Shown in pieces: positions 27,410 through 35,508 of a DNA stretch of 64,000 nt. This stretch comes from [Anoxybacillus] calidus. Lineage in GTDB: Bacteria > Bacillota > Bacilli > Bacillales > Anoxybacillaceae. Each line of letters begins with the position of its first letter. The stretch's first letter is position 1. The notes below the pieces were generated by a model. The model was not told the origin of the DNA. It saw nothing but the letters and a program-made list of their open reading frames with translations, and made no database searches. Made by a program: the position numbers and the translations under genes. The stretch spans positions 124,001 through 188,000 of the forward strand of contig NZ_JACDUU010000001.1 of NCBI RefSeq assembly GCF_013760845.1, given 5' to 3'.

Positions 27410-27844
27410 TTATTTGTCGAGGTCAAAAATGTGGATATTTATATCATAAGCAGCTGCTACTTTTTTTATCAAATCTTCGTAAGTTTTGTCCATAAAATAA
27501 ATGATTTCGTTATTGCAGTGCTCTTTTGCAATTAAGTATTCTTCGTATTGCAAAAGAGCCATAGCAATTTCTGTAGCATCTCCCTCTACGATTGAGAAGG
27601 CAATAACGGTTTCTTGATAAAGATAAGTACGACCTTGTTCAGATATAAACCCATAGTCATTAAATAAATCGGTTCGTTCGGGATTCTCTAATTCCAAAAG
27701 AGAATATGTTTCTATGTTCGAGGGAAGGAGTTGTATGGACGACTCGAAAATGAGCAATTCACCGTCTTTATCAACGATTCCGTTATCGAATTCAGCGGTA
27801 AAAAGATTTTTTATTGTCGCTTCTACTCCTAATCTTTTTTGCAT
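27410..27844 (-). CDS. Hypothetical cytoplasmic protein
   Basis: 144 residues, acidic, with no membrane segment, signal peptide or motif I recognise. The start ATG at 27844 follows AGAGGAGAAA. The sequence alternates strand- and helix-like segments and ends NIHIFDLDK. It has no counterpart at this place in the B. subtilis order, so it is an insertion in an otherwise conserved run. Codon use looks like the neighbours. Confidence 0.6.
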   Translation of the reverse strand: MQKRLGVEATIKNLFTAEFDNGIVDKDGELLIFESSIQLLPSNIETYSLLELENPERTDLFNDYGFISEQGRTYLYQETVIAFSIVEGDATEIAMALLQYEEYLIAKEHCNNEIIYFMDKTYEDLIKKVAAAYDINIHIFDLDK

Positions 27845-27946
27845 TGTTTTTCTCCTCTTATGCAATTTGTCTTTTAGTTCCTATTTTACAAAAAATAGTG
27901 TTAATATAGAATGGTCTTTAAAAAATAAAATTTGGAGGGCATGTAT

Positions 27947-28582
27947 ATGAAGTGGGAACGAATTCCATTAGGGCCTTTGCAAACGAATGCATACATACTA
28001 TCTCATTCAAATGGAACGTGTATTATTTTCGATCCAGGCAGCGAGGGAAAGAAATTAGTAGATTATATTGAAAAGCAAGGGTTAACACCGTTGGCGATTT
28101 TGTTGACACATGCTCATTTTGATCATATCGGAGCAGTTGATGATGTACGAAATAAATGGAATGTACCTCTTTATATTCATCAAAATGAACAAGATTGGCT
28201 CGGAAATCCGATGTTAAACGGCTCGTATTATTTTCTGGGGGAAGAAGTGCAAGTAAAAGAGGCACAGCATGTTTTAACACATGAGCAGAAGTTAGAAATC
28301 GGCGAATTTATTTTTCAAGTTTTGGAGACGCCAGGACATTCCCCAGGGAGTGTATCATATTATTGTGAAGAGGTAGAAGCGGTGTTTTCTGGAGATGCTT
28401 TATTTGCCGGAAGCATCGGACGTACGGATTTACCGGGAGGAAATCATACGCAGCTGCTTAGAAGTATTCACGATAAGCTGCTTTCACTTCCTGAAGAAAC
28501 GATTGTTTTATCCGGTCACGGTCCGGAAACAACAATCGGTATGGAAATGGATACAAATCCGTTTTTACATGGCTTTGAATAA
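27947..28582 (+). CDS. yqgX: Metallo-beta-lactamase fold hydrolase, glyoxalase II-like (YqgX)
   Basis: About 211 residues. The metal-binding motif is THAHFDHIG (HxHxDH, near residue 60), with further ligands His of TPGHSPGS, Asp of FSGDALF and His of SGHGPET. This order matches the glyoxalase II branch, which hydrolyses thioesters such as lactoyl-thiols. In bacilli the thiol partner would be bacillithiol; that is inference. The ATG at 27947 follows TTGGAGGGC. It is followed by a terminator. Confidence 0.88.
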   Translation: MKWERIPLGPLQTNAYILSHSNGTCIIFDPGSEGKKLVDYIEKQGLTPLAILLTHAHFDHIGAVDDVRNKWNVPLYIHQNEQDWLGNPMLNGSYYFLGEEVQVKEAQHVLTHEQKLEIGEFIFQVLETPGHSPGSVSYYCEEVEAVFSGDALFAGSIGRTDLPGGNHTQLLRSIHDKLLSLPEETIVLSGHGPETTIGMEMDTNPFLHGFE

Positions 28583-28592
28583 AAGAAAAAAT

Positions 28593-28625
28593 CCCTTCTC
28601 CATCATCGAGAAGGGCTTTTTTTGG
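28593..28625 (+). terminator. Intrinsic terminator of yqgX
   Basis: CCCTTCTC and GAGAAGGG arms, a CATCATC loop and CTTTTTTT. Confidence 0.88.
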
Positions 28626-28733
28626 GGGATGTTCTATTCATATAATGGGAGGGGATATAGTTAAGCTACTATATTAAAAATATAATAAATTTATTACTAT
28701 GTCAATAGTGAAAACATAAAAAAGGAGAGTTTT

Positions 28734-29867
28734 ATGAAAAGTTTTATCCATGAAGCGATTGAGCGCTCAGAAGAGGGGAAAATTTCATATTCAGAATATA
28801 TGCATTTAGCTTTATATGATCCGAAGCTCGGATACTATATGCGCGAAAAGGAAAAAATCGGTCGGTTTGGCGATTTTATAACAAGCAGCAATATTTCCGA
28901 TGTGTTTGGACAATTGTTCGCTAAAATATTTATACAATTAGTGGAAACAGAAAATATTCCACCGTTGATTTGCGAAATTGGCGGGGGGAATGGCAGATTT
29001 GCTCGTGCGGTGTTACAAGAATGGCAAAAACGTTCACCTGATACATATGATCGTTTGACATATATGATGATTGAAACAAGCCCGTATCATCGAACAAAGC
29101 AAAAGGAAACATTGCATCATCTTTCTGAAAGCATTGTTTGGTATGAACGCATTGAACAATTTTATCAAGATGTTCCCCGATTTAGCGGAATTGTATTTAG
29201 TAATGAACTGTTTGATGCATTTCCTGTTCATGTCATTCAAAAAAAAGAGAACGGCCTTTATGAAATTTTTATCACATCAAGAGAGGGACAATTGGTTGAG
29301 ACGATGGTGCCGCTTGAAAACGAGGAAATTATTGCTTATTTGCAAGAGAGAAACATTTCTTTAGTAGATGGACAGCGCTTTGAAGTTCCGCTTATGATGA
29401 AACAATTTATTCTTGAGATGGGCTCGCTTTTACAAAAAGGTGTCCTATTTACAGTTGATTACGGTTATACCGATGAAGAATGGCAGCTTCCTGCACGCCG
29501 TGAGGGAAGTTTGCGCGGGTACTATCAACATCAGCTTATAACGAATCCGCTTGTTTTTCCTGGTGAGATGGATTTAACGACTCATATCCAATGGGATGCT
29601 TTGCGAATGTATGGGGAAGAAGCTGGATGGAAGTTTGTCAAACTCATTCGCCAAGACCAATTTTTATTGGAGGCAGGAATTTTAGAGTATTTAATGGAAC
29701 ATTATGACCCAAATCCGTTTTCCGAACAAAGCAGGCAAAACCGAGCGATTCGTACATTACTTATGGACGGAGGAATAAGCACAGCTTTTCAAGTAATGAT
29801 TCAACAAAAAAATGTTTTGATCCAATGGGACAACATGTTTAAAGAGCATCCCTTCGTTAGAAGATGA
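28734..29867 (+). CDS. Class I SAM-dependent methyltransferase, MidA/NDUFAF7 (DUF185) family
   Basis: 377 residues. The SAM-binding motif I is CEIGGGNGRFARAVL (about residue 82). The family's N-terminal ISYSEYMHLALYDPKLGYYM and FGDFITSSNISDVFGQLFA are clear. Eukaryotic NDUFAF7 methylates an arginine of respiratory complex I; the bacterial substrate is unknown. The ATG at 28734 follows AAAAGGAGAG. It stands alone between yqgX and the DUF2626 gene. Confidence 0.85.
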   Translation: MKSFIHEAIERSEEGKISYSEYMHLALYDPKLGYYMREKEKIGRFGDFITSSNISDVFGQLFAKIFIQLVETENIPPLICEIGGGNGRFARAVLQEWQKRSPDTYDRLTYMMIETSPYHRTKQKETLHHLSESIVWYERIEQFYQDVPRFSGIVFSNELFDAFPVHVIQKKENGLYEIFITSREGQLVETMVPLENEEIIAYLQERNISLVDGQRFEVPLMMKQFILEMGSLLQKGVLFTVDYGYTDEEWQLPARREGSLRGYYQHQLITNPLVFPGEMDLTTHIQWDALRMYGEEAGWKFVKLIRQDQFLLEAGILEYLMEHYDPNPFSEQSRQNRAIRTLLMDGGISTAFQVMIQQKNVLIQWDNMFKEHPFVRR

Positions 29868-29876
29868 GGGGTATAT

Positions 29877-29908
29877 AAAAAAGCGATGATAAAGCTCATC
29901 GCTTTTTA
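29877..29908. terminator. Bidirectional intrinsic terminator
   Basis: AAAAAGCGATGA and TCATCGCTTTTT arms around a TAAAGC loop, between two convergent genes; the stop of the - strand gene lies inside it. Confidence 0.88.
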
Positions 29909-30148
29909 TTCTCCTATTCCTGGAACCATCATAAATGTTGTCCAGTAAGTGAACCCTGCAAAGAAAATCGTTAAATATGCGCCAAAGATATAAATATACA
30001 TTCTTTCTGTTAATTTTAAGTAGCTTAACAGTAAGAAGAAACCTGTTTGGCCAAAGAAAATTAAAGAAGTTGTATGCATGTGGCCGAGGTAGAACATTAC
30101 TGCGAAAATCCCAGTCCAGAATGCTAATACGCGGAACATACGATCCAT
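29906..30148 (-). CDS. yqgY: DUF2626 small membrane protein (YqgY-like)
   Basis: 80 residues with three hydrophobic segments; it begins MDRMFRVLAFWTGIFAVMFY and contains HMHTTSL and YWTTFMMVPGIGE. The ATG at 30148 follows AAGGAGGGAT. Place after yqgX matches yqgY of B. subtilis. No function known to me. Confidence 0.8.
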   Translation of the reverse strand: MDRMFRVLAFWTGIFAVMFYLGHMHTTSLIFFGQTGFFLLLSYLKLTERMYIYIFGAYLTIFFAGFTYWTTFMMVPGIGE

Positions 30149-30203
30149 TATGTATCCCTCCTTTTTGAACAAATCCCTGACTCTACCTATTATAATGTAC
30201 ATT

Positions 30204-30926
30204 TCATGCTTGTGTAAATATCGCTTTCGATTTTGTGATAATGACTAAATAAGAACAGGCATCACAGCCGTTTGTCATGTTTTCCTCTTCAATTAACTCC
30301 ACTTCTGTAAATAAAGTTTCTAGCATGCCACGCATGAAGGCGCTATGCATATGACAAACGGTTTCTGGCTGATGAAACGCAATCTCTTTAAATGGACAAT
30401 TGTAAATTCGAAAATAAATTTTGTTTTCATTTTCATCAATATCAAAAGTTGGATGGAATCCTGCCGTTTCCGCTGCTTTTTTTAAAATGTCTATTTTTTG
30501 TGAAAATGATAATTGATTAATCGGTTGTTCATGGGTGAGATGGTTTTCAACTAATTCTTTACCGAAATGTTTTCCTGTTTCATATAAAGCTTGCTTTCCA
30601 ACTTCACCAAGCTTTATCATCGCTTGAATCGCAACTTTCGAAAGAAGCTGGTAATCACGAAATGGAAAGTAAAGCTGAATGACATCGTCTGATAGGCGGT
30701 ATAAGCGGCTAGGGCGCCCACCCTTTCCTGTTTTTTGGGTTTCCGAAACAAGCAGGTTAACATCTTCTAATTTTGTTAAATGCAGCCGGGCGACATTCGG
30801 ATGAATATGGAAGGCATCAGCAATTTCCTGAACGGATACTTCACCGTGCTTTTTCGTAATGTATTGATAAATATAATATCGTGTTGGATCAGCTAATACA
30901 CTAGTTATTTTTAGAGTTTGTTCCAT
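30204..30926 (-). CDS. Helix-turn-helix transcriptional regulator with SufR-like cysteine motif
   Basis: 240 residues. An N-terminal winged helix of the ArsR/DeoR type (SVLADPTRYYIYQYI, VSVQEIADAFHIHPNVARLH, GRPSRLYRLS) is followed by a domain with four cysteines spaced C-x13-C-x29-C-x2-C: NCPFKEIAFHQPETVC and NGCDAC. A similar Cys arrangement holds an Fe-S cluster in SufR-type repressors, so redox or iron sensing is plausible. The ATG at 30926 follows TAGGAG. It is divergent from comGA, about 530 bases away; a regulatory link to comG is not shown. Confidence 0.8.
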   Translation of the reverse strand: MEQTLKITSVLADPTRYYIYQYITKKHGEVSVQEIADAFHIHPNVARLHLTKLEDVNLLVSETQKTGKGGRPSRLYRLSDDVIQLYFPFRDYQLLSKVAIQAMIKLGEVGKQALYETGKHFGKELVENHLTHEQPINQLSFSQKIDILKKAAETAGFHPTFDIDENENKIYFRIYNCPFKEIAFHQPETVCHMHSAFMRGMLETLFTEVELIEEENMTNGCDACSYLVIITKSKAIFTQA

Positions 30927-30962
30927 TTTTTTCACTCCTAAGACTTTCCATGCTAAATCCAT

Positions 30963-31243
30963 TATAATACAGCCATTTTTTCATTGGAATGGTATTTATA
31001 GTAGTTAACTGTAGGGTTAGTGAGAAATTCACAATTTATTCAAATAAAATAAAGCATGATTATGATGTGAAGTAATCGCTTATGTCCAATTAAAAAAACG
31101 ATAAGCCTGCAAGAAAAATTTTATTGATGACAAAAGATTAAATATGATCATGAAAATTCTTGTGATTTTTTAGGAAAAAAAGAAGGAAAAACAAAAAGGA
31201 TAGCGAATAATGTCTAATGAAACAATGAAAAGGAGGTGTAGAG
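30963..31243. other. Intergenic upstream region of the comG operon
   Basis: AT-rich sequence without a credible gene. I searched for a ComK site (paired AAAA-N5-TTTT boxes) and found only loose matches, for example around 31108-31170. The comG transcript probably starts here, but no promoter can be fixed by eye. Confidence 0.4.
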
Positions 31244-31453
31244 CTGGTTACTAAAATCGTTGTCGTGTACTGACCGATGGAAGGAATGGTGCATGACTAG
31301 ACTATCGCTAACAGCGAGCCACGGGTTGTCTTTCACAATAGGTGAATGACAAGGGAAATCCCTTCCTGATGGAACTCGGTGAGAATCCGAGCGGTAGGCA
31401 ACGTTTTCCTGATTCCGTTGCGGTTTTAGATTTTTATAGATTTTAGTAATCAG
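31244..31453 (+). ncRNA. Candidate structured 5' leader RNA (possible riboswitch-like element) before comGA
   Basis: A closing helix of 15 bp with one G-U pair joins CTGGTTACTAAAATC (31244-31258) and GATTTTAGTAATCAG (31439-31453), 8 bases before the comGA ATG. Enclosed hairpins are TCGC/GCGA (31305-31317), TTGTCTTTCAC with GTGAATGACAA (31326-31351), CTCGG/CCGAG with loop TGAGAAT (31375-31391) and GCAACG/CGTTGC (31398-31421). The loop GAAT (31383-31386) can pair with ATTC in the last hairpin's loop (31412-31415). The 3' arm of the closing helix reaches the GGG of the comGA ribosome-binding site. It resembles cobalamin riboswitches only locally (GGTGAGAATCC) and lacks their GCCACTG box in order, so the family is unassigned. 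Confidence 0.6.
31293..31349 (+). CDS. Possible 18-codon upstream frame inside the comGA leader
   Basis: ATG ACT AGA to TGA encodes MTRLSLTASHGLSFTIGE. GGAAGG lies 8 bases upstream. It could be a leader peptide, but it overlaps two predicted hairpins and may be chance. Confidence 0.2.
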   Translation: MTRLSLTASHGLSFTIGE

Positions 31454-31460
31454 GGAATAC

Positions 31461-32519
31461 ATGAATACAATTGAACAATTGGCTGATCGGTTGCTCACGG
31501 AAGCTTGTTCGCTGCGGGCATCAGATATTCATATTGTTCCGCGTAAACATGATGCCATCGTCCAGTTTCGCCTAGACGGAGTATTGATCGAGAAAGAGGT
31601 GATGATGAAAGAAACGTGTGAACGGTTAATTGCTCATTTTAAATTTTTAGCCGATATGGATATCGGTGAACGAAGACGCCCGCAAAATGGAGCGATGGAA
31701 ATGGAAGTAGGCAGTACCATTATAAATCTACGGTTGTCCACCTTGCCGACGATTTATGAAGAAAGCCTCGTTATTCGTCTTCTTTTTCAAGATTCATTTC
31801 TCCCATTATCACATCTCTCTCTTTTCCCAAGTACGATAAAAAAATTAGTATCACTTTTGCAACATCCATATGGTTTGATCATTTTTACTGGTCCGACTGG
31901 CTCAGGGAAAACGACAACATTGTACACGCTATTAAATGTGTGTAAAAACAAATATAATCAAAACGTTATTACGCTTGAAGACCCGATTGAAAAGCGAACA
32001 GAAAATGTGTTGCAAGTACAGGTGAATGAAAAAGCTGGAATCACATATGCAACGGGATTAAAAGCGATTTTGCGTCACGACCCGGATATCATCATGGTTG
32101 GAGAAATTCGTGATGCCGAAACAGCGAGAATCGCGGTTCGAGCCGCACTTACAGGTCATTTAGTATTAACAACTTTGCATGCAAAAAATGCGGTTGGTGC
32201 GATTTATCGGCTGCTGGAATTTGATGTTTCCTTGCAGGAAATCGAACAGACGTTGCTGGCGGTTACTGCTCAGCGGCTTGTTGAATTACAGTGTCCGTTT
32301 TGCGGTGAGCAATGTTCCCCGATTTGTCGAAAACAAAGGAAAATTCGCCGCACTTGTGTATATGAATTGTTATATGGCGAAGCGCTCACAAAAGCGATTC
32401 AAGAAGCGCGGGGTGAAAAAGTCACCTATCGCTATCAAACGTTACAGGATGCTATTAAAAAAGGAATTGCCCTCGGATTTTTATCCCCTCGCTTGTTACA
32501 AGGTTGGATGTTAAAATGA
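31461..32519 (+). CDS. comGA: Competence pseudopilus ATPase ComGA
   Basis: 352-residue secretion/traffic ATPase that powers assembly of the competence pseudopilus used for DNA uptake. It has an N-terminal GspE-type segment ASDIHIVPR, Walker A TGPTGSGKTTT (about residue 140), Walker B DIIMVGEIRD (about 213) and the His box TGHLVLTTLHAKNA. A Cys cluster CPFCGEQCSPIC (about 276) is typical. The ATG at 31461 follows CAGGGAATAC, part of the leader RNA's closing helix. It overlaps comGB by 4 bases. Confidence 0.96.
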   Translation: MNTIEQLADRLLTEACSLRASDIHIVPRKHDAIVQFRLDGVLIEKEVMMKETCERLIAHFKFLADMDIGERRRPQNGAMEMEVGSTIINLRLSTLPTIYEESLVIRLLFQDSFLPLSHLSLFPSTIKKLVSLLQHPYGLIIFTGPTGSGKTTTLYTLLNVCKNKYNQNVITLEDPIEKRTENVLQVQVNEKAGITYATGLKAILRHDPDIIMVGEIRDAETARIAVRAALTGHLVLTTLHAKNAVGAIYRLLEFDVSLQEIEQTLLAVTAQRLVELQCPFCGEQCSPICRKQRKIRRTCVYELLYGEALTKAIQEARGEKVTYRYQTLQDAIKKGIALGFLSPRLLQGWMLK

Positions 32520-33550
32520 GACGAAAGAAAAAATGGTCACTTGAGAAGCAGGGAACGTTTTTGCTTCGTCTAGGAAAACTCCTTGATAAAGGATATTCCC
32601 TAGCGCAAGCAATCGAGTTTCTTGGAATTCAACAATCGTCTGCGCAGAGAGAGGAGTTGCAGCAATGTCTTTTGCAGCTTCGTTCCGGCGTTCCTCTTCA
32701 TGAAGCATTGCAAAAGATTTATTTTCCTGCAGAAACAATTGGATATTTATTTTTTGCAGAACAGCATGGTAATCTTGCCCAGGGCTTATGCGAAGCAGGG
32801 AATATGCTTTTGTTAAAAGCCCGTTACATCAACAGGCTAAAAAGGTTATCTAGTTATCCGTTATTTTTGTTGTTCTTTATGATAACGATGTTGATACTGA
32901 TTCAACAAATATTGTTTCCACAATTTGCCCACCTTTCTTCTTCGTTTTATGCTGAGGGTTCCTTTCTCTCATCCTCTTTTACTCATGCCTTTTCGCTTCT
33001 TCCTAACGTGTTTATTTCATTTCTTTTGTTTGTTCTTTTTCTTATCATTTTGTACTTTATCGGATTTAAACGTTTACATCCTGCTACGCAAATGAAATGG
33101 TATTTAGCGATTCCTTTTGTGAGGCGCTTAGTTGTGTTATACCATTCACAGCTTTTTGCGTTCCAATTTAGCAACTTATTAAATGGCGGCCTTTCTGTAT
33201 ATGAAGCGTTGCAAGTGTTTGAAAAGCAAACGAGTTTGCCAATTTTGCAGTTTGAAGCTGATAGGATGAAGAAACAGCTTGCCAAAGGAGAAAAGCTCGA
33301 TTGTATTATTCAATCGAGAAAATATTATGAAAAAGAATTGGCGCTTGTCATCCGTCACGGGCAATCAAACGGAGAATTGGACAAGGAATTGTTGCACTAT
33401 AGCCAATTCGTCTTACAGCGCATCGAAGAGACATTAGAAAGATGGCTTCGCGTTATTCAGCCGCTGCTCTTTTCTCTTATTGGTTTGCTTGTTGTATTGA
33501 TGTATTTAGCGATTTTATTGCCGATGTTTCAAGTCATTAACCATTTATAG
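32516..33550 (+). CDS. comGB: Competence pseudopilus membrane platform ComGB
   Basis: 344 residues of the GspF/PilC family: two repeats with hydrophobic segments near residues 115-140, 165-185 and 310-340. It is the inner-membrane platform with which ComGA acts to build the ComGC pilus. The ATG at 32516 overlaps the comGA TGA in ATGA, so translation is coupled; a TTG at 32504 is a less likely start. LLNGGLSVYEAL and VIRHGQSNGELDKEL are the conserved F-domain turns. Confidence 0.93.
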   Translation: MRRKKKWSLEKQGTFLLRLGKLLDKGYSLAQAIEFLGIQQSSAQREELQQCLLQLRSGVPLHEALQKIYFPAETIGYLFFAEQHGNLAQGLCEAGNMLLLKARYINRLKRLSSYPLFLLFFMITMLILIQQILFPQFAHLSSSFYAEGSFLSSSFTHAFSLLPNVFISFLLFVLFLIILYFIGFKRLHPATQMKWYLAIPFVRRLVVLYHSQLFAFQFSNLLNGGLSVYEALQVFEKQTSLPILQFEADRMKKQLAKGEKLDCIIQSRKYYEKELALVIRHGQSNGELDKELLHYSQFVLQRIEETLERWLRVIQPLLFSLIGLLVVLMYLAILLPMFQVINHL

Positions 33551-33570
33551 CGATAAGGAGGTTAAAAATC

Positions 33571-33867
33571 ATGAAACAAAAAGGATTTACATTAATTGAA
33601 ATGTTAATTGTCCTCATGATTATTTCCATTTTGATTCTCATTACCATCCCGAACGTAACAAAGCACAATAGCGTTATCAACAACAAAGGATGTGAGGCGC
33701 TGATTAAAATGGTACAGGCTCAGGTAAAAGCTTATGAAATGGAGAATGGAACAATACCGACAATCCAAGAGTTAATTGATCAAAAATATATCAAATCAAA
33801 TAAATGCCCAAATGGAAATACGTTGCAGATTAATAGCAGTGGAGAAGTAAGTGAAAACGATGCGTAA
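33571..33867 (+). CDS. comGC: Major competence pseudopilin ComGC
   Basis: 98 residues. Class III prepilin signal MKQKG followed by FTLIEMLIVLMIISILILI, cleaved after the Gly by ComC. Two Cys (NNKGCEAL and SNKCPNG) can form the disulphide known from ComGC. It is the main subunit of the DNA-uptake pilus. The ATG follows AAGGAGG. Its 3' end overlaps comGD. Confidence 0.95.
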   Translation: MKQKGFTLIEMLIVLMIISILILITIPNVTKHNSVINNKGCEALIKMVQAQVKAYEMENGTIPTIQELIDQKYIKSNKCPNGNTLQINSSGEVSENDA

Positions 33868-34300
33868 AGAGAGCGGTTTTACGTTAATCGAAATGTTAAT
33901 TGTGTTTACCATCATTAGCGTATTAATCATGTTAAGCGTTCCAAAAATGGATCATCTGGTTGAAAAAAAGCAAATCGACTATTTTATTGAGCAGTTTAAG
34001 GATGATATGTTGTATGCACAACAATATGCAATGACGCATAAGTCATCTGTTGTCATTGTTTTTTATCATCAACAACCAGTGTACCGAATGATGGAAGGGA
34101 GTGTTTTCGGACGGATTCTCCTTCAGCGCTCCTATTCAGTCAATCTGCAAATTCAGCCAGTTACTCTTCAATCACCGTTAATCTTTTTTCCAAATGGAAA
34201 TGTCAACAAATCCGGAACGATTTTAGTTACTTATGGTAAACAAACTTACAAAATCGTCTTTTTGCTTGGGAAAGGTCGGTTTTATGTGCAAAAATTGTAA
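33851..34300 (+). CDS. comGD: Minor competence pseudopilin ComGD
   Basis: 149 residues with prepilin motif ESG|FTLIEMLIVFTIISVLI. GTG at 33851, 6 bases after GGAG, is the probable start; an ATG at 33860 lies too far from it. It starts 17 bases before the comGC stop, so the genes are translationally coupled. The rest is the extracellular pseudopilin head. Confidence 0.88.
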   Translation: MKTMRKESGFTLIEMLIVFTIISVLIMLSVPKMDHLVEKKQIDYFIEQFKDDMLYAQQYAMTHKSSVVIVFYHQQPVYRMMEGSVFGRILLQRSYSVNLQIQPVTLQSPLIFFPNGNVNKSGTILVTYGKQTYKIVFLLGKGRFYVQKL

Positions 34301-34613
34301 CGGATTTACACTGATTGAGATGCTTGTTTCATTAGGAATTTGGCTTTTGGTAGCGACGATATTGCTTCCTTCATTTATCCAAATATCATTAGAACGAAAA
34401 AATGAAGAATTGAAAAGTATAGCTCAACAAATTTTAAATGAAGAATTGCGTATGTATGATTTAACAACGTTACACGATAAAACGATTCGACGCAACGATG
34501 TTCTTTATACGATCCGTTGGGAGTTTACAGAAAACGGAACCATGAAAGCATGCATTCGTTGGCAAGACTATACAAAGCGCGCCGTTGAAAGGTGTGGATA
34601 CACGAAAAAATGA
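34284..34613 (+). CDS. comGE: Minor competence pseudopilin ComGE
   Basis: 109 residues. MCKNCNG|FTLIEMLVSLGIWLLVAT is a prepilin leader and hydrophobic core. ATG at 34284 gives the short leader usual for the family; the longer frame to 34233 does not. It overlaps comGD by 17 bases and comGF by 4 (ATGA). Confidence 0.85.
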   Translation: MCKNCNGFTLIEMLVSLGIWLLVATILLPSFIQISLERKNEELKSIAQQILNEELRMYDLTTLHDKTIRRNDVLYTIRWEFTENGTMKACIRWQDYTKRAVERCGYTKK

Positions 34614-35053
34614 ATAAACCGAACAGTGGATTTACGTTAGTCGAGATGCTTATTACGTTATCGGGCCTTTTCATCATCGTATCGTTCATGCCGATGTTAT
34701 TGAACATTCAATGGATAAAGGAACATCAATCAGAACGTTTTAGCCGTCTGGAATGGCAAGTATTTGCGCGGCAAATCACGTCTGAAGTAAGGGAAGCAAG
34801 AGAAATGGAAATTAAGCAGTCAACCCTATATTTGTACAAGTTTAATGGTGAAAAAGTTAGCTTTGAAAAATACGGAAATTTGATTCGAAGGAGAGTAAAT
34901 GGACAAGGACATGAAATTTCACTTCAATATATTTCCGGTGTTCAATATAAACTGGAACATGATGGACTTCGCATTAAAGTGATGACAGAGCAAGGAAAGG
35001 AATATGAAATGTTTATTATGACATTTTTTCAACCAAAGGAGAAAGTATCATGA
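34610..35053 (+). CDS. comGF: Minor competence pseudopilin ComGF
   Basis: 147 residues with prepilin motif NSG|FTLVEMLITLSGLFIIVSF. The ATG at 34610 overlaps the comGE TGA. The C-terminal part (VSFEKYGNLIRRRVNGQGHE) matches the ComGF beta-rich head. It ends in ATGA shared with comGG. Confidence 0.9.
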   Translation: MNKPNSGFTLVEMLITLSGLFIIVSFMPMLLNIQWIKEHQSERFSRLEWQVFARQITSEVREAREMEIKQSTLYLYKFNGEKVSFEKYGNLIRRRVNGQGHEISLQYISGVQYKLEHDGLRIKVMTEQGKEYEMFIMTFFQPKEKVS

Positions 35054-35436
35054 ACAACGAAAAAGGATTTGTCCTTCCTGTCACAATGATCTTTTCCTTC
35101 TTTCTTTTGTTATTGTTTGTTCATGTGATTGAGCTGTATAAAATGGAAATAGAGTTTGCCCATCATGAACAACAAATGTATGAACTAGATTGGCTTATGC
35201 AAATGGCAGTGACTGATATAAAAAACAAACTCAGTAATCTTTCTGACACAGTTACTGTCTTAGATGAGACTGTGGTATATCCAACCGGAAAAGCGCATTA
35301 TCAGCTTAATCGGCTCAGTCAAGAACTAGTCAATGTTCATGTTTTATGTATTTCAAATAACGAGTTGGAATATAAAGCTGAGTTTACCTTATCTGTCCCA
35401 GGCATGGAACTGATAGAGTGGAAAGAAAAATATTAA
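35050..35436 (+). CDS. comGG: Competence pseudopilin-like protein ComGG
   Basis: 128 residues. The leader MNNEKG|FVLPVTMIFSFFLLL is prepilin-like but lacks the Glu5 consensus, as is common in ComGG. It is the last of seven comG genes, coupled to comGF by a 4-base overlap. No terminator was seen before aroK, so read-through is possible. Confidence 0.85.
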   Translation: MNNEKGFVLPVTMIFSFFLLLLFVHVIELYKMEIEFAHHEQQMYELDWLMQMAVTDIKNKLSNLSDTVTVLDETVVYPTGKAHYQLNRLSQELVNVHVLCISNNELEYKAEFTLSVPGMELIEWKEKY

Positions 35437-35508
35437 ACACCTGTTCTCAAAAGATAAGAAATATGATAAGGTGACAAAAAACGGAGTTAAATAAAGAGGA
35501 GAGCAAAG

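Noticed and set aside
31100-31180. ComK binding site before comGA
   Set aside because: AT-rich runs are present, but no pair of AAAA-N5-TTTT boxes with accepted spacing was found.
31370-31405. Cobalamin riboswitch call for the comGA leader
   Set aside because: Only the GGTGAGAATCC hairpin resembles it; the B12 box is missing, and the downstream genes have no link to cobalamin.
31214-31498. 94-codon frame on the - strand over the comGA leader
   Set aside because: It has no ribosome-binding site, overlaps the comGA start, and the complementary strand shows clear RNA pairing instead.
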